A stretch of 64,000 bases of DNA from Sphingobacterium thalpophilum (GTDB lineage Bacteria; Bacteroidota; Bacteroidia; Sphingobacteriales; Sphingobacteriaceae). Positions 51,063-61,303 of this stretch are shown piece after piece. The notes below the pieces were generated by a model. It saw nothing but the letters and a program-made list of their open reading frames with translations. It was not told where the DNA came from and made no database searches. The position numbers and the translations under genes are program-made. Position 1 is the first letter of the stretch; each line of letters starts with the position of its first letter. The stretch covers positions 62,001 through 126,000 of the forward strand of contig CAMBMM010000004.1 of the NCBI GenBank assembly GCA_945868825.1, read 5' to 3'.

Positions 51063-51527
51063 ATGAAGTTCTTGTACCGTTTTTTAGTTGTTTTATTTTT
51101 TTTGGTGTGGTTAGGAGGCATGTATTTAGTGTTTACCACTACCCAAGATATAAACCGTGTTGGAAAAATGACCGTGTGGTTAGCCCAATATGTAGCAAAC
51201 CCATATTTTATTGTCTTGTTTTCAGGTGGTTTGGTAGCCATTATGGTTATTTTTTGGTTACCCATATGGCTAAAAGCCTATCGCCAAAAACGGTTGTATA
51301 AGCGCTTGAAAAAGGAAGGAGTTTGGGCTACAGTACCCATCATTCACATTGTGGATACTCGACTTACAGTGAATAAAAATCCACGAATAGCTATTAGTGT
51401 ACGCATATTAAATAAGTTGGCAACTTTTGAACTTATGGTGTCTAGAGTACAAATCCCTCGGGTGGGCGATTTAATAGAGATACTTTACGATCCAAACGAC
51501 CCTAGACTTGCTGTTCCAGCACTATAG
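51063..51527 (+). CDS. Two-helix membrane protein with DUF3592-like domain
   Basis: 154 aa. Two transmembrane helices (about 5-25 and 47-70) frame a short loop. A cytoplasmic or periplasmic beta domain follows: ATVPIIHIVDTRLTVNKNPRIAISV and VQIPRVGDLIEILYDPNDPRL. The pattern of a V-x-D-T strand, N-x-x-P, and G-D-x-I-x-x-x-Y-D-P matches what I know of DUF3592-type proteins. No function is known. It lies 47 nt after the DUF5686 gene in the same direction. Confidence 0.7.
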   Translation: MKFLYRFLVVLFFLVWLGGMYLVFTTTQDINRVGKMTVWLAQYVANPYFIVLFSGGLVAIMVIFWLPIWLKAYRQKRLYKRLKKEGVWATVPIIHIVDTRLTVNKNPRIAISVRILNKLATFELMVSRVQIPRVGDLIEILYDPNDPRLAVPAL

Positions 51528-51549
51528 TACATTTTTCATGCGCTATTCC

Positions 51550-51557
51550 TATATTTG
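51550..51557 (+). promoter_or_regulatory. -7 element TATATTTG of trhO-crtW
   Basis: Exact TAnnTTTG match, 32 nt before ATG 51590. Confidence 0.5.
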
Positions 51558-51589
51558 TAATTCATTTAACGCTGTTTGCAGCAGCATCA

Positions 51590-52558
51590 ATGATTATGAA
51601 AAACTATCAAACTTTACTTTACTATTGCTATAGCCCTATAGCAGAAGCCAAACAATTTGCTGCCGATCATTTAAAATTTTGTCAATCGTTAAATCTTGTA
51701 GGCCGAATTATTGTGGCCGATGAAGGACTGAATGGAACTGTTTCGGGTACGCCAGAAGCTTGTAAAACCTATATGCATACACTGCATTCCGACCCTCGTT
51801 TTGCCAAAACGGAGTTTAAAATTGATGAGGTAGACGAGCCTTCATTTATTAAAATGCATTGCCGTTACAAATCGGAAATTGTGCATTCGGGCCTGCGAAA
51901 TCCAAAAATTATTGACCCAACTAAACAAACGGGTAAGCATTTAGAACCTGCCGATTTTCTGGCTATGAAAGATGAGGAAGATGTAGTGATTTTAGATGTG
52001 CGTTCTAACTACGAACACAATATGGGCCGTTTTAAAAATGCCATTACCCTCGATATTGAAAATTTCAGAGAATTTCCTGAAAAAATTAACGAATTGGCGC
52101 AATATAAAGACAAAAAAATTTTAACCTACTGCACCGGCGGTATTAAATGCGAAAAAGCTTCAGCATTATTATTACATGAAGGTTTTAAAGACGTATATCA
52201 ATTACACGGCGGTATTATTAAATACGGTAAAGAAGCTGGCGGTAAAGATTTTGAGGGTAAGTGCTATGTATTCGACAGCCGGGTTGCTGTTGAAGTGAAT
52301 AGCAAAAATCCAGTTATCGTGTCCACCTGTTTTAACTGTAGCGACACTACAGCCAAAATGATTAATTGCGCCAATCCGGAATGTAACGAGCACTTTACCC
52401 AATGTGATACTTGTGGAGATGAATTGCAAGGTTGTTGCTGCGAAACCTGCATGGAGCACCCACGCAAACGAGCATACGATGGTACAGGATATTATGTAAA
52501 AGTACCTCAGCCTGTAAATAGCAGTAAAAAAAGTTTAAAGACAGTGGCTAATGACTAA
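51590..52558 (+). CDS. trhO: tRNA uridine(34) hydroxylase TrhO (rhodanese family)
   Basis: 322 aa. Oxygen-dependent formation of 5-hydroxyuridine at tRNA position 34. An N-terminal acylphosphatase-like part (VADEGLNGTVSGTPEA near 43) is followed by a rhodanese domain with active-site Cys in TYCTGGIKCEKASALL near 180. A Cys-rich C-terminus follows (CFNCSDTTAKMINCANPECNEHF, then CDTC, CCCETC), as in YceA/TrhO proteins. A second ATG two codons in (51596) is an equal start candidate. It overlaps the desaturase-like gene by 8 nt. Confidence 0.93.
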   Translation: MIMKNYQTLLYYCYSPIAEAKQFAADHLKFCQSLNLVGRIIVADEGLNGTVSGTPEACKTYMHTLHSDPRFAKTEFKIDEVDEPSFIKMHCRYKSEIVHSGLRNPKIIDPTKQTGKHLEPADFLAMKDEEDVVILDVRSNYEHNMGRFKNAITLDIENFREFPEKINELAQYKDKKILTYCTGGIKCEKASALLLHEGFKDVYQLHGGIIKYGKEAGGKDFEGKCYVFDSRVAVEVNSKNPVIVSTCFNCSDTTAKMINCANPECNEHFTQCDTCGDELQGCCCETCMEHPRKRAYDGTGYYVKVPQPVNSSKKSLKTVAND

Positions 52559-53222
52559 GTATGTATCTAATTGGGGGGTAGTGATAGCCGTGTTGGTAAT
52601 AGCCACTTGGGCTTTCAGCCTGTGTAATTTACTCGTTTTTACCATTACGTGGTCCAATCCTTGGGTGTATGTATTGGTGCTTTTACAAATGCATTTGTAT
52701 ACCGGCTTATTTATTACTGCCCACGATGCCATGCACGGTACCGTATCATCAAACAAACTAATCAATAATTTTATTGGAGGATTGTGTACCCTTTTATACG
52801 CACTCTTTCCCTTATCGGCATTGTATCAAAAGCATCACGAGCATCATAGGCACGTCCATACCGACAAAGATCCCGATTACAATGAAGGAAACTTCTTCAC
52901 GTGGTATTTTAACTTTGTAAAAACGTATATAAAGTGGTGGCAAATTTTAATTTTAGCCATACTATTCAACCTATTAAAAATTTGGTTTTCAGAAAGTAAC
53001 TTAATTTTATTTTGGGTGCTTCCATCGCTTTTAAGTACCCTGCAATTATTCTTTTTTGGCACCTGGATGCCTCATCATGGGGAACACGAAAACAAACATC
53101 AATCCAATACCCTGCAAAAAAATCATTTTTTAGCATTTATTACCTGCTACTTTTTTGGCTACCACTACGAACATCACGATTCGCCGGGAACACCTTGGTG
53201 GAAGCTATGGCGATTAAAATAA
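52551..53222 (+). CDS. crtW: Fatty-acid desaturase-fold enzyme, probable beta-carotene 4-ketolase (CrtW-like)
   Basis: 223 aa, about five transmembrane helices. Histidine boxes for a di-iron centre: HDAMHGT near 62-68, HHEHHRHVH near 90-98, WMPHHGEHENKH near 172, and YHYEHHDSPGTPWWKLWR near 204-221. The last box plus HTDKDPDY is the pattern of CrtW ketolases (beta-carotene to canthaxanthin/astaxanthin). No crtB, crtI, crtY or crtZ lies in the window, so the carotenoid route must be encoded elsewhere. Overlaps trhO by 8 nt. A different lipid desaturase cannot be fully excluded. Confidence 0.8.
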   Translation: MTKYVSNWGVVIAVLVIATWAFSLCNLLVFTITWSNPWVYVLVLLQMHLYTGLFITAHDAMHGTVSSNKLINNFIGGLCTLLYALFPLSALYQKHHEHHRHVHTDKDPDYNEGNFFTWYFNFVKTYIKWWQILILAILFNLLKIWFSESNLILFWVLPSLLSTLQLFFFGTWMPHHGEHENKHQSNTLQKNHFLAFITCYFFGYHYEHHDSPGTPWWKLWRLK

Positions 53223-53279
53223 GAGCGTAATTGCATTGTCATAAATAAACACATAGTTATTGGCTTAGCTTGGCAATAG

Positions 53280-53287
53280 TACCTTTG
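53280..53287 (+). promoter_or_regulatory. -7 element TACCTTTG of the TonB receptor-hemH unit
   Basis: Exact TAnnTTTG match, 14 nt before ATG 53302. TTGG occurs about 19-20 nt upstream at a -33-like position. Confidence 0.6.
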
Positions 53288-53301
53288 TTAAAATTTAACC
53301 C

Positions 53302-55686
53302 ATGAAACATCGTTTTCTTTTCATCGCATGTATATGCTTGGCTCAGGTGGCTTTGGCACAACGTACCACACAAAATTTGGCTACACTTAGCGGCAGTGTA
53401 AAAGATGCCTTAACCAACGAGCCCTTAGTTGGGGTAACGGTGAGTATACAAGGTATAAATGGCGGTTTAAAAACTGATTCTGCAGGTATATATGTATTTA
53501 AAAACCTTAAGCCGGCTGTATATAACCTTCAGTTTTCATTGGTTGGCTTTCAGAAAAAAATGCAATTTGATGTGCAATTAAGCAATGCCAAACCAACGGT
53601 GTTGGATGTATTGTTAGAGGCACAAATGACCACCCTTGGAGAAGTAAGCATTAGAGCGCCACTCTTTATAAAACCTGTAGAAAGTCCGGTCTCTTTACGC
53701 AACATTGGCGTAACCGAAATAAAGCGTAATCCGGGTGGCAACCGAGATATTTCTAAAGCCATTCAATCTTTGCCCGGTGTGGCTACGCAGGTAAGTTTCC
53801 GCAACGATATTGTGATTCGCGGTGGCGCACCCAGCGAAAACCGATTTTATATAGATGGAATCGAAATTCCCAATATCAATCACTTTTCAACTCAGGGTTC
53901 TTCGGGTGGTCCCGTAGGCTTAATCAATGTCGATTTTATTCGTGATGTTGATTTTTATTCCGGAGCCTTCCCTGCAAATCGTGGCAATACCCTCAGTTCA
54001 GTATTCGAATTTCGCCAAAAAGATGGCCGCAGCGATAAATTGAGTAGTTCACTTACGGTAGGCTCAAGCGATTTTGCCACTACCCTAGAAGGCCCTATAG
54101 ATGCGAAAACTACTTTTTTAGCTTCTTATCGCTATTCGTATTTGCAGGGAGTATTTAAACTATTAGGCTTGCCTTTTTTACCAGCCTACCAGGATTATCA
54201 GTTTAAAATTAAGCATAAAATCAACCCTAAAAATGAGCTAACTTTTATAGGCTTAGGTGCAATAGATCGCTTTAAACTTAATTTTGATGCCGAAAAAACC
54301 GAAAGCAATCAATACATTTTAGATTATATTCCGGTAAATGAACAAGACAATTACACCTTTGGTATAACCTACCGCAACTACCGAGCAAAAGGTAACTCTT
54401 TATGGGTTATTAGCCGAAACTATTTTAAAAATAGGGCACTCAAATATCAAGACAACGACCCAACAAAAACTAGCACCATCGATTATCTTTCATCAGAAGC
54501 AGAGAATAAATTCCGTTTTGAAAATAACACCTTTATTGGCGGGTATAAATTAAATTTAGGAGCCAGTGCCGAATCGTCAGCCTATAGCACCGATACCAAA
54601 CAACTTTTTCCATTGGGCGCTGTGCAATACCAATCGGCATTGTCCATTTTTAAATATGGTCTGTTCGCCCAGTTGAGTAAAAGTTTTTTAAGCGATAAGC
54701 TAAATTTTTCGGCAGGTATTCGTGCAGATGCGAATAATTTCTCGGCTAGTATGAATAATCTATTGAAAACCCTTTCACCAAGGGTTTCAATGGCCTATAA
54801 TTTTACTGAAAAATTGAGTATGAATGCCAATCTTGGACTATATTACCAATTACCTGCCTATACCTTATTGGGCTATCGGGCCCAAACTGGCGGAGCTTTA
54901 GAAAATACTGAAGCCCAATATATTCGCTCAAAACAAGCGGTTTTAGGCTTCGAATACAACACACTTAGTAATACCCGCTTTACGGTGGAAGGATTCTATA
55001 AATATTACGATCGCTACCCGATGGTTCGGGTGTTTGGACGAGATATTCCATTAGCCAATTTAGGGGCTGATTTTGGCGTAGTGGGCAACCGCGAACTCAC
55101 CGGATTTTCGCAGGGACGCAGCTACGGGTTAGAGTTATTGGCCCAGAAACGATTAAAAGACGGCTTTTACGGCTTGGCATCCTTCACCCTATTCCGTAGC
55201 GAATTTAAAGATCTGGCTAGTCAATACATACCTTCTTCATGGGATACTCGTTACATTATAAGTGTAACAGCAGGAAAATTATTTGGCCGAAATTGGGAAT
55301 TAGGTGCTCGTTTCCGTATGAGTGGGGGTGGACCTTTTACGCCTTACGACCTAGCTACCTCCTCCTTAAAAACCAATTGGGATTTTTATCCAAGAGGGGT
55401 GCCTAATTACAACCAATTGAATAGCCAACGCTTAAAAAACTTTGCGCAGTTAGATCTTCGCTTAGACAAAAAATATACATTTAAGTCATTCAACTTAAAC
55501 TTGTTTCTAGATATTCAGAATATTACGAATTCCGTTTATCAGCAACAAAAACAATTGGTTTTAGATCGTTCGGCTAGTGGTGCGCCGCAAAGCGACCCTT
55601 CTGATGCCACACGTTATAAAATGAAATTTATTGAAGATCCTGCTGGTACCATTTTGCCAACAATAGGAATTATATTCGATTTTTGA
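53302..55686 (+). CDS. TonB-dependent receptor with CarboxypepD_reg domain
   Basis: 794 aa. Signal peptide (FLFIACICLAQVALAQ). N-terminal CarboxypepD_reg-like domain (about 27-110: LSGSVKDALTNEPLVGVTV). Plug domain (about 125-225: AIQSLPGVATQVSFRNDIVI, then RGGAPSENRFYIDGIEI). A 22-strand-type barrel follows and ends TILPTIGIIFDF with terminal Phe. No SusD partner follows, so it is not a glycan SusCD pair. hemH starts 1 nt after its stop. That suggests, but does not prove, an iron or haem-related ligand. Confidence 0.92.
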   Translation: MKHRFLFIACICLAQVALAQRTTQNLATLSGSVKDALTNEPLVGVTVSIQGINGGLKTDSAGIYVFKNLKPAVYNLQFSLVGFQKKMQFDVQLSNAKPTVLDVLLEAQMTTLGEVSIRAPLFIKPVESPVSLRNIGVTEIKRNPGGNRDISKAIQSLPGVATQVSFRNDIVIRGGAPSENRFYIDGIEIPNINHFSTQGSSGGPVGLINVDFIRDVDFYSGAFPANRGNTLSSVFEFRQKDGRSDKLSSSLTVGSSDFATTLEGPIDAKTTFLASYRYSYLQGVFKLLGLPFLPAYQDYQFKIKHKINPKNELTFIGLGAIDRFKLNFDAEKTESNQYILDYIPVNEQDNYTFGITYRNYRAKGNSLWVISRNYFKNRALKYQDNDPTKTSTIDYLSSEAENKFRFENNTFIGGYKLNLGASAESSAYSTDTKQLFPLGAVQYQSALSIFKYGLFAQLSKSFLSDKLNFSAGIRADANNFSASMNNLLKTLSPRVSMAYNFTEKLSMNANLGLYYQLPAYTLLGYRAQTGGALENTEAQYIRSKQAVLGFEYNTLSNTRFTVEGFYKYYDRYPMVRVFGRDIPLANLGADFGVVGNRELTGFSQGRSYGLELLAQKRLKDGFYGLASFTLFRSEFKDLASQYIPSSWDTRYIISVTAGKLFGRNWELGARFRMSGGGPFTPYDLATSSLKTNWDFYPRGVPNYNQLNSQRLKNFAQLDLRLDKKYTFKSFNLNLFLDIQNITNSVYQQQKQLVLDRSASGAPQSDPSDATRYKMKFIEDPAGTILPTIGIIFDF

Positions 55687-55687
55687 T

Positions 55688-56710
55688 ATGGGAAAAAAGG
55701 GAGTTTTGTTGGTTAATTTGGGTACGCCCGATAGCCCATCTACAGCAGATGTACGCAAGTATTTAGCCGAATTTTTAATGGATGGCCGGGTTATCGACGT
55801 TCCTTATGCATTAAGGGCGCTGTTGGTTCGCGGTATTATTGTTCCTTTTCGTGGCCCTAAATCTGCTAAAACCTATCGTGCCATTTGGTCTGATAAAGGT
55901 TCTCCATTAATGCATTATAGTGTGCGCTCTGCGGAACTTTTGAAAGAGCGCCTGGGCGATGAGTATCATCTAGAATTGGCCATGCGTTACCAAAGTCCGT
56001 CTATAAAATCGGCGTTGGATAAACTCAAAGCCGCTAAAGTAGACAGCATTAAAGTGATTCCACTTTTCCCGCAATACGCTTCGGCCACTACCGGCTCTAT
56101 TCACGATAAGGTGATGGAAATCGTGCGCACTTGGCAAACCATTCCAAGCATATCTTTCCTGAATTCTTTTTATGATGATGCAGGGGTGGTTAAAAATTTC
56201 GCTGAAAATGGAAAAAAATACCAGCCCGAAAGCTTCGATCATATTCTTTTTAGTTTCCACGGTTTGCCACAACGTCATTTACGTAAAGGCGATGACAGTA
56301 AACAACATTGCCTAAAAGTGGATAAATGCTGTGAAACGATAACTGAGAATAATAAGTTTTGTTACAGTGCCCAATGCTACCGTACGGCTCAATTAATTGC
56401 TGCCGAATTGGGTATTCCGAAAGATAAATACACTATTACCTTTCAATCTCGGTTAGGCCGCGACCCCTGGGCGCAACCTTATACCAGCGAAGTGATTGAG
56501 CATTTAGCTGAACATGGTGCCAAAAATATATTGGTGTTTTGCCCTGCTTTTGTGGCCGATTGTTTGGAAACCATTTTCGAAATTGCCGAAGAATACCAAG
56601 AAGAGTTTGTGGAAGCCGGTGGCGAAAAAATTCAGTTGGTAGAAAGCCTCAACGATCATCCAATGTGGATTGATACCTTAGAGCGCTTGGTGAAAACGCC
56701 CCAAAACTAA
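55688..56710 (+). CDS. hemH: Ferrochelatase
   Basis: 340 aa. Inserts Fe2+ into protoporphyrin IX, the last haem step. Start MGKKGVLLVNLGTPDSPS is typical; FSFHGLPQRHLRKGD near 188-202 holds the catalytic His; TFQSRLGRDPWAQPYT near 253 and the late CPAFVADCLETIFEI near 286 complete the signature. There is 1 nt between the TonB receptor stop and this start, so the two are cotranscribed. Convergent with waaA with a 4-nt overlap. Confidence 0.96.
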   Translation: MGKKGVLLVNLGTPDSPSTADVRKYLAEFLMDGRVIDVPYALRALLVRGIIVPFRGPKSAKTYRAIWSDKGSPLMHYSVRSAELLKERLGDEYHLELAMRYQSPSIKSALDKLKAAKVDSIKVIPLFPQYASATTGSIHDKVMEIVRTWQTIPSISFLNSFYDDAGVVKNFAENGKKYQPESFDHILFSFHGLPQRHLRKGDDSKQHCLKVDKCCETITENNKFCYSAQCYRTAQLIAAELGIPKDKYTITFQSRLGRDPWAQPYTSEVIEHLAEHGAKNILVFCPAFVADCLETIFEIAEEYQEEFVEAGGEKIQLVESLNDHPMWIDTLERLVKTPQN

Positions 56711-57927
56711 GCTAAAATCTTCTTCAAAATTTGACCAGTAGCGCCGGTATGGGCATCTACATAGGCTTTTGCCTGCTTTCCGGCTTCTTTGTGGGTATCG
56801 GATTGTAGCAGTTTAAAACAGTCATTTAACTCGGCTTGGTTGCTAATGCTAAAGCCTGCTTTTAGCTCAACCAAATCTTTTGCTTCCTGGAATTTCTGAT
56901 ACCTAGGTCCAAAAATTACAGGCAAGCCAAAGGCAGCCGCCTCTAAGGTATTGTGAATGCCCTTGCCAAAACCACCACCAATGTAGGCCACATGCCCATA
57001 GCTATAGAGCGATGATAACAAACCAATATTATCAATAATAAGTACTTGTGGAAGTGAAGATTTGTGCACTTTTAAATTCGAATAGCGCATTGTTTTTCCA
57101 ATCAATTGCTTTTCAAGTTGCTGAAGATTTGCTTCCACAATTTCGTGTGGTGCGATGATGATTTTCCAATTCGGATAGCTTTCAATTATGGTATTTAATA
57201 ACTCTTCATCAGCAGGCCAGGTACTGCCGGCTACAAATACCTTCGAGCTACCGCAAAAGGCTTCAATTTCTTTCAGTTCTTTTTTGTTTTTGGCATTTTC
57301 GGCCACTCGGTCGAAACGGGTATCGCCACTTAGGGCTACATTCTGATATCCAAGGCTAGTTAATAAATCTTTGCTCTCTTTATTTTGAACAAAAAAGTAA
57401 GTAATAAAGCCCAGCATTTGTCGGTAAAAACCACCGTACCATTTAAAAAAAACTTGATTTTGTCTAAAAATTGCCGAAACGATGTAGAGCGGAATATGTT
57501 GCTGTTGTAAGGTTCTAAAGAAGTAAAACCAGTATTCATATTTGGTAAATACGGCATACTTGGGTTTTATGATTTCAATAAAGGTAGTCGCATTGTTAGG
57601 CGTATCTAGTGGGAGGTAGCAAACCGCTTTAGCCAAAGCATAATTTTTGCAGATTTCATACCCTGAAGGAGAAAAAAAGCTGATAATAATGTTCGTTTTG
57701 GGTTCGGCTTTTTTAAGTGCTTCCAAAACAGGCCGACCTTGTTCGAACTCACCCAAAGAAGCAAAATGAAACCATACACTCGAGTCGATTTTGCCTACTT
57801 TACTACGCAGTTCTTCTTCCCAATGTTTGCGTCCGCTAACCCAAAGTTTGGCTTTGGGGTGCCAGAGAGATGCAAATTTCATCAGAATATAGAAAATAGT
57901 CAGGCCGAAGCGATATAGTAAAAGCAT
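56707..57927 (-). CDS. waaA: 3-deoxy-D-manno-octulosonic acid (Kdo) transferase
   Basis: 406 aa GT-B glycosyltransferase that adds Kdo to lipid A at the inner membrane. N-terminal membrane anchor (LLLYRFGLTIFYILM). The acceptor-domain catalytic Glu lies in FHFASLGEFEQGRP near 53-66, the donor-domain motif in GGGFGKGIHNTLEAAAFG near 316-333, and PVIFGPRYQKFQEA follows. Supports a lipid A-Kdo envelope, consistent with lptB and the nucleotide-sugar operon next door. Confidence 0.94.
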   Translation of the reverse strand: MLLLYRFGLTIFYILMKFASLWHPKAKLWVSGRKHWEEELRSKVGKIDSSVWFHFASLGEFEQGRPVLEALKKAEPKTNIIISFFSPSGYEICKNYALAKAVCYLPLDTPNNATTFIEIIKPKYAVFTKYEYWFYFFRTLQQQHIPLYIVSAIFRQNQVFFKWYGGFYRQMLGFITYFFVQNKESKDLLTSLGYQNVALSGDTRFDRVAENAKNKKELKEIEAFCGSSKVFVAGSTWPADEELLNTIIESYPNWKIIIAPHEIVEANLQQLEKQLIGKTMRYSNLKVHKSSLPQVLIIDNIGLLSSLYSYGHVAYIGGGFGKGIHNTLEAAAFGLPVIFGPRYQKFQEAKDLVELKAGFSISNQAELNDCFKLLQSDTHKEAGKQAKAYVDAHTGATGQILKKILA

Positions 57928-57983
57928 GTAAAAATCGTATCTTCGTCGAAGTTACTATTTAATGCCCAAAAGAATAATTTGAA

Positions 57984-59294
57984 ATGAAAATAGCTGTAGT
58001 AGGAACCGGATATGTAGGACTAGTTACAGGCACCTGTTTGTCGGAAACTGGCAATATGGTGACTTGTGTTGATATTAACGAAGATAAAGTAACTCAGCTA
58101 AGAAATGGCCAGGTTCCTATTTATGAGCCCGGTTTAGATGTGCTTTTGCATCGTAATACAGAACAAGGTCGTTTGCGTTTTACTACCAATTTGGCCGAAG
58201 CTGTTGCGGATGCTCAATTGATTTTTTTAGCGCTGCCAACTCCTCCGGGTGGTGATGGTGCTGCCGATTTGAGTTATGTGCTGGGTGCTGCTAAAGATAT
58301 TGCCGGCATAATTACCGATTATAAAGTGGTTATTACCAAATCGACTGTGCCCGTGGGTACTGCCGATAAAGTTAAAGCCATTTTCACCCAATATACTTCG
58401 GTAGAAGTAGATGTGGTTTCCAATCCCGAGTTTTTGAGAGAAGGCGTAGCGGTAGACGATTTCATGAAGCCTGACCGAGTGGTGGTAGGAACTACGAGCG
58501 AACGTGCACAAAAACTCATGAGCGAATTATATGGCCCATATGTGCGCCAAGGCAATCCGATTATTTTTATGGACGAACGTTCATCAGAATTAACAAAATA
58601 TGCTGCAAACTCGTTTTTGGCAACCAAAATTACATTTATGAACGAAATTGCCAATGTATGCGAATTGGTAGGAGCCGATGTAGATGCGGTTCGTAAAGGC
58701 ATTGGAGCCGATGACCGTATTGGCAAACGCTTTCTTTTTCCGGGTATTGGTTACGGCGGATCTTGTTTCCCTAAAGATGTGCAGGCCTTGGCAAAATCGG
58801 CGGATGAAATTGGTTACGATTTCAAACTATTAAACTCCGTAATGGAGGTGAACGAAATACAGAAAAAAGTACTTTTCTCAAAAGTAAAAACCTATTTCAA
58901 TGGCAATTTAGCCGGTAAAAAGTTTGCGTTTTGGGGTTTGGCCTTTAAACCCGGAACCGACGATATTCGTGAAGCACCGGCTTTATATATTATCGAAGCA
59001 TTGCTACAAGCAGGCGCTGAAGTGGTAGCCTTTGATCCGGAGGCGATGCCCAATGTAAAGCGTTTACTGGGCGATACCATTAGTTTCTCGGAAAATGCTT
59101 ACGATGCGCTACAAGATGCCGATGCCTTACTGATTGCTACCGAATGGTCTGTTTTCCGCAATCCCGATTTTGAATTAGTAGGTCAAAAACTAAAAAACAA
59201 AGTGATATTTGACGGACGTAATTTGTACGATTTACAAAAAATGATCGACCTAGGCTTTTATTATAATAGTATTGGTCGTAAATTGATAAACTAA
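57984..59294 (+). CDS. ugd: UDP-glucose 6-dehydrogenase
   Basis: 436 aa. Oxidises UDP-glucose to UDP-glucuronate with two NAD+. N-terminal [10 protein letters not shown]; catalytic Cys in [14 protein letters not shown] near 255-268; [17 protein letters not shown] near 313 is also typical. First gene of ugd-uxs-galE-rfbB; the stop shares one base with the next start (TAATG). A TATCTTCG about 42 nt upstream is a near match to the -7 box, in the 56-bp gap to waaA. Confidence 0.96.
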   Translation: MKIAVVGTGYVGLVTGTCLSETGNMVTCVDINEDKVTQLRNGQVPIYEPGLDVLLHRNTEQGRLRFTTNLAEAVADAQLIFLALPTPPGGDGAADLSYVLGAAKDIAGIITDYKVVITKSTVPVGTADKVKAIFTQYTSVEVDVVSNPEFLREGVAVDDFMKPDRVVVGTTSERAQKLMSELYGPYVRQGNPIIFMDERSSELTKYAANSFLATKITFMNEIANVCELVGADVDAVRKGIGADDRIGKRFLFPGIGYGGSCFPKDVQALAKSADEIGYDFKLLNSVMEVNEIQKKVLFSKVKTYFNGNLAGKKFAFWGLAFKPGTDDIREAPALYIIEALLQAGAEVVAFDPEAMPNVKRLLGDTISFSENAYDALQDADALLIATEWSVFRNPDFELVGQKLKNKVIFDGRNLYDLQKMIDLGFYYNSIGRKLIN

Positions 59295-60274
59295 TGGGCA
59301 GAAAACGGGTATTAATTACGGGTGCAGCTGGATTTTTAGGATCGCATTTATGCGACCGATTTATCCGTGAAGATTTCCACGTTATCGCAATGGATAATTT
59401 AATTACCGGCGATTTACGCAATATTGAACATTTATTCAAATTAGAAAACTTCGAATTTTGTCACCACGATGTTTCTACCTACGTAAACGTACCCGGCAAG
59501 CTAGACTATATTTTGCATTTTGCATCGCCGGCAAGTCCCATCGATTATTTGAAAATTCCTATACAAACCCTCAAAGTAGGTTCTTTAGGTATTCATAATT
59601 TATTGGGTTTGGCCCGAAAAAAGAATGCTAGAATTCTTATCGCTTCCACTTCCGAAGTGTATGGCGACCCCACAGTTAATCCACAACCCGAAGAATATTG
59701 GGGCAATGTAAATCCCGTGGGTCCAAGAGGCGTATATGACGAAGCCAAGCGTTTTCAAGAAGCCATGACCATGGCTTACCATACTTTTCACGGCTTAGAA
59801 ACCCGCATTGCCCGTATTTTTAATACGTACGGGCCTCGTATGCGACTAAACGATGGCCGAGTATTACCTGCTTTTATTGGCCAGGCTTTACGTGGCGAAG
59901 ATTTAACCGTATTTGGCGACGGCTCACAAACCCGTTCATTTTGTTATGTAGACGATTTGGTAGAGGGTATTTATCGCTTGTTGTTTTCTGATTATGCCTT
60001 GCCTGTAAACATAGGTAACCCCGATGAAATTACCATCAAACAATTTGGCGAAGAAATTATAAAACTCACCGGAACCAAGCAGAAAATGGTTTTTGAACCT
60101 CTGCCTGTCGACGATCCGAAACAACGCCGCCCCGACATTACCAAGGCCAAAGCCTTATTAGGTTGGGAGCCGAAAGTAGATCGTGCCAAAGGTTTAAAAA
60201 TTACTTACGAGTATTTTAAATCGCTGCCCGAGCAAGAAATACAACACAAAGATTTTACGTATTACAATAAATAA
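59294..60274 (+). CDS. UDP-glucuronate decarboxylase (UDP-xylose synthase), SDR family
   Basis: 326 aa extended SDR. NAD-binding [13 protein letters not shown] near 7-19; substrate-specific STSEVYGDP near 117; catalytic Y-x-x-x-K in [12 protein letters not shown] near 145; [18 protein letters not shown] near 175. This pattern matches UXS enzymes, which turn the product of the upstream ugd gene into UDP-xylose. One-base overlaps with ugd and galE. Linkage supports the substrate; an epimerase activity is less likely. Confidence 0.9.
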   Translation: MGRKRVLITGAAGFLGSHLCDRFIREDFHVIAMDNLITGDLRNIEHLFKLENFEFCHHDVSTYVNVPGKLDYILHFASPASPIDYLKIPIQTLKVGSLGIHNLLGLARKKNARILIASTSEVYGDPTVNPQPEEYWGNVNPVGPRGVYDEAKRFQEAMTMAYHTFHGLETRIARIFNTYGPRMRLNDGRVLPAFIGQALRGEDLTVFGDGSQTRSFCYVDDLVEGIYRLLFSDYALPVNIGNPDEITIKQFGEEIIKLTGTKQKMVFEPLPVDDPKQRRPDITKAKALLGWEPKVDRAKGLKITYEYFKSLPEQEIQHKDFTYYNK

Positions 60275-61302
60275 TGAGTGCTCAAAAAATTTTGGTTACC
60301 GGTGGAACCGGCTATATAGGTTCGCATACCGTGGTGGAATTAATTTCCGCTGGTTATGAGCCCATTATTGTAGATAATTTGAGCAATTCGAGTATCAACA
60401 TACTCGATCAAATTACTGAAATTACCGGAGTAAAACCTACATTTTTTAATCTCGATTTATGTGATGAACATGCAGTAAAAAACTTTTTTGCAGCGCATAC
60501 TATCCAAAATATTATTCATTTTGCGGCCTATAAAGCTGTAGGAGAATCGGTAGTAGAACCCTTAAAATATTATCGAAACAACCTATTTTCTTTAGTAAAC
60601 TTGCTAAATTATTGCGGAGAAAAGGATGTAAACTTTGTGTTTTCGTCTAGTTGTACCGTTTACGGCCAACCCGATGCATTGCCTGTAACAGAAGATGCGG
60701 TGGTAAAACCCGCACAATCGCCCTATGGCCATACCAAACAAATGGCCGAAGAAATTTTACAAAATACTGCTGCTGTTAAAAAGGGATTAAAGGTGAGTTC
60801 TTTGCGTTATTTTAACCCTGTTGGTGCGCACGAATCAGCCAAAATTGGTGAATTGCCTATTGGTGTACCTCAAAATTTGGTTCCCTTTATTACGCAAACC
60901 GCTATTGGTAAACGAGAAAAATTAACCGTTTTTGGTACCGATTATGCTACAGCTGATGGTTCTTGCATTCGCGATTACATTCACGTGGTTGATTTGGCAA
61001 AAGCGCACGTAGCAGCTTTGGAGACTTTGCAAAAACCAAACGCTACAAATTACGAGGTATTTAATATTGGCACCGGTAAAGGCAGTACAGTGTTAGAAGT
61101 AATAAAAACCTTTGAAGCCGTAAGTGGTCAAAAACTGAACTATGAATTAGGTCCACGTCGCCCAGGAGATGTAGAACAAGTATATGGAGATGTGCGCAAA
61201 GCCGAAAGCCAACTGGGCTGGAAAGCGGAGTTAGATTTAAGCGATATGATGAGTTCGGCTTGGGCTTGGGAAAAATATCTAGTTGAGCATCCTATTTTGT
61301 AA
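60274..61302 (+). CDS. galE: UDP-glucose 4-epimerase
   Basis: 342 aa extended SDR. VTGGTGYIGSHTVVELI near 8-24; VDNLSNSS near 36; HFAAYKAVGESV near 84; catalytic SPYGHTKQMAEEIL near 149; LRYFNPVGAHESAKIGE near 180. All residues expected of GalE are present. One-base overlap with the upstream decarboxylase. By specificity it could also act on UDP-GlcNAc or pentose substrates. Confidence 0.94.
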   Translation: MSAQKILVTGGTGYIGSHTVVELISAGYEPIIVDNLSNSSINILDQITEITGVKPTFFNLDLCDEHAVKNFFAAHTIQNIIHFAAYKAVGESVVEPLKYYRNNLFSLVNLLNYCGEKDVNFVFSSSCTVYGQPDALPVTEDAVVKPAQSPYGHTKQMAEEILQNTAAVKKGLKVSSLRYFNPVGAHESAKIGELPIGVPQNLVPFITQTAIGKREKLTVFGTDYATADGSCIRDYIHVVDLAKAHVAALETLQKPNATNYEVFNIGTGKGSTVLEVIKTFEAVSGQKLNYELGPRRPGDVEQVYGDVRKAESQLGWKAELDLSDMMSSAWAWEKYLVEHPIL

Positions 61303-61303
61303 T

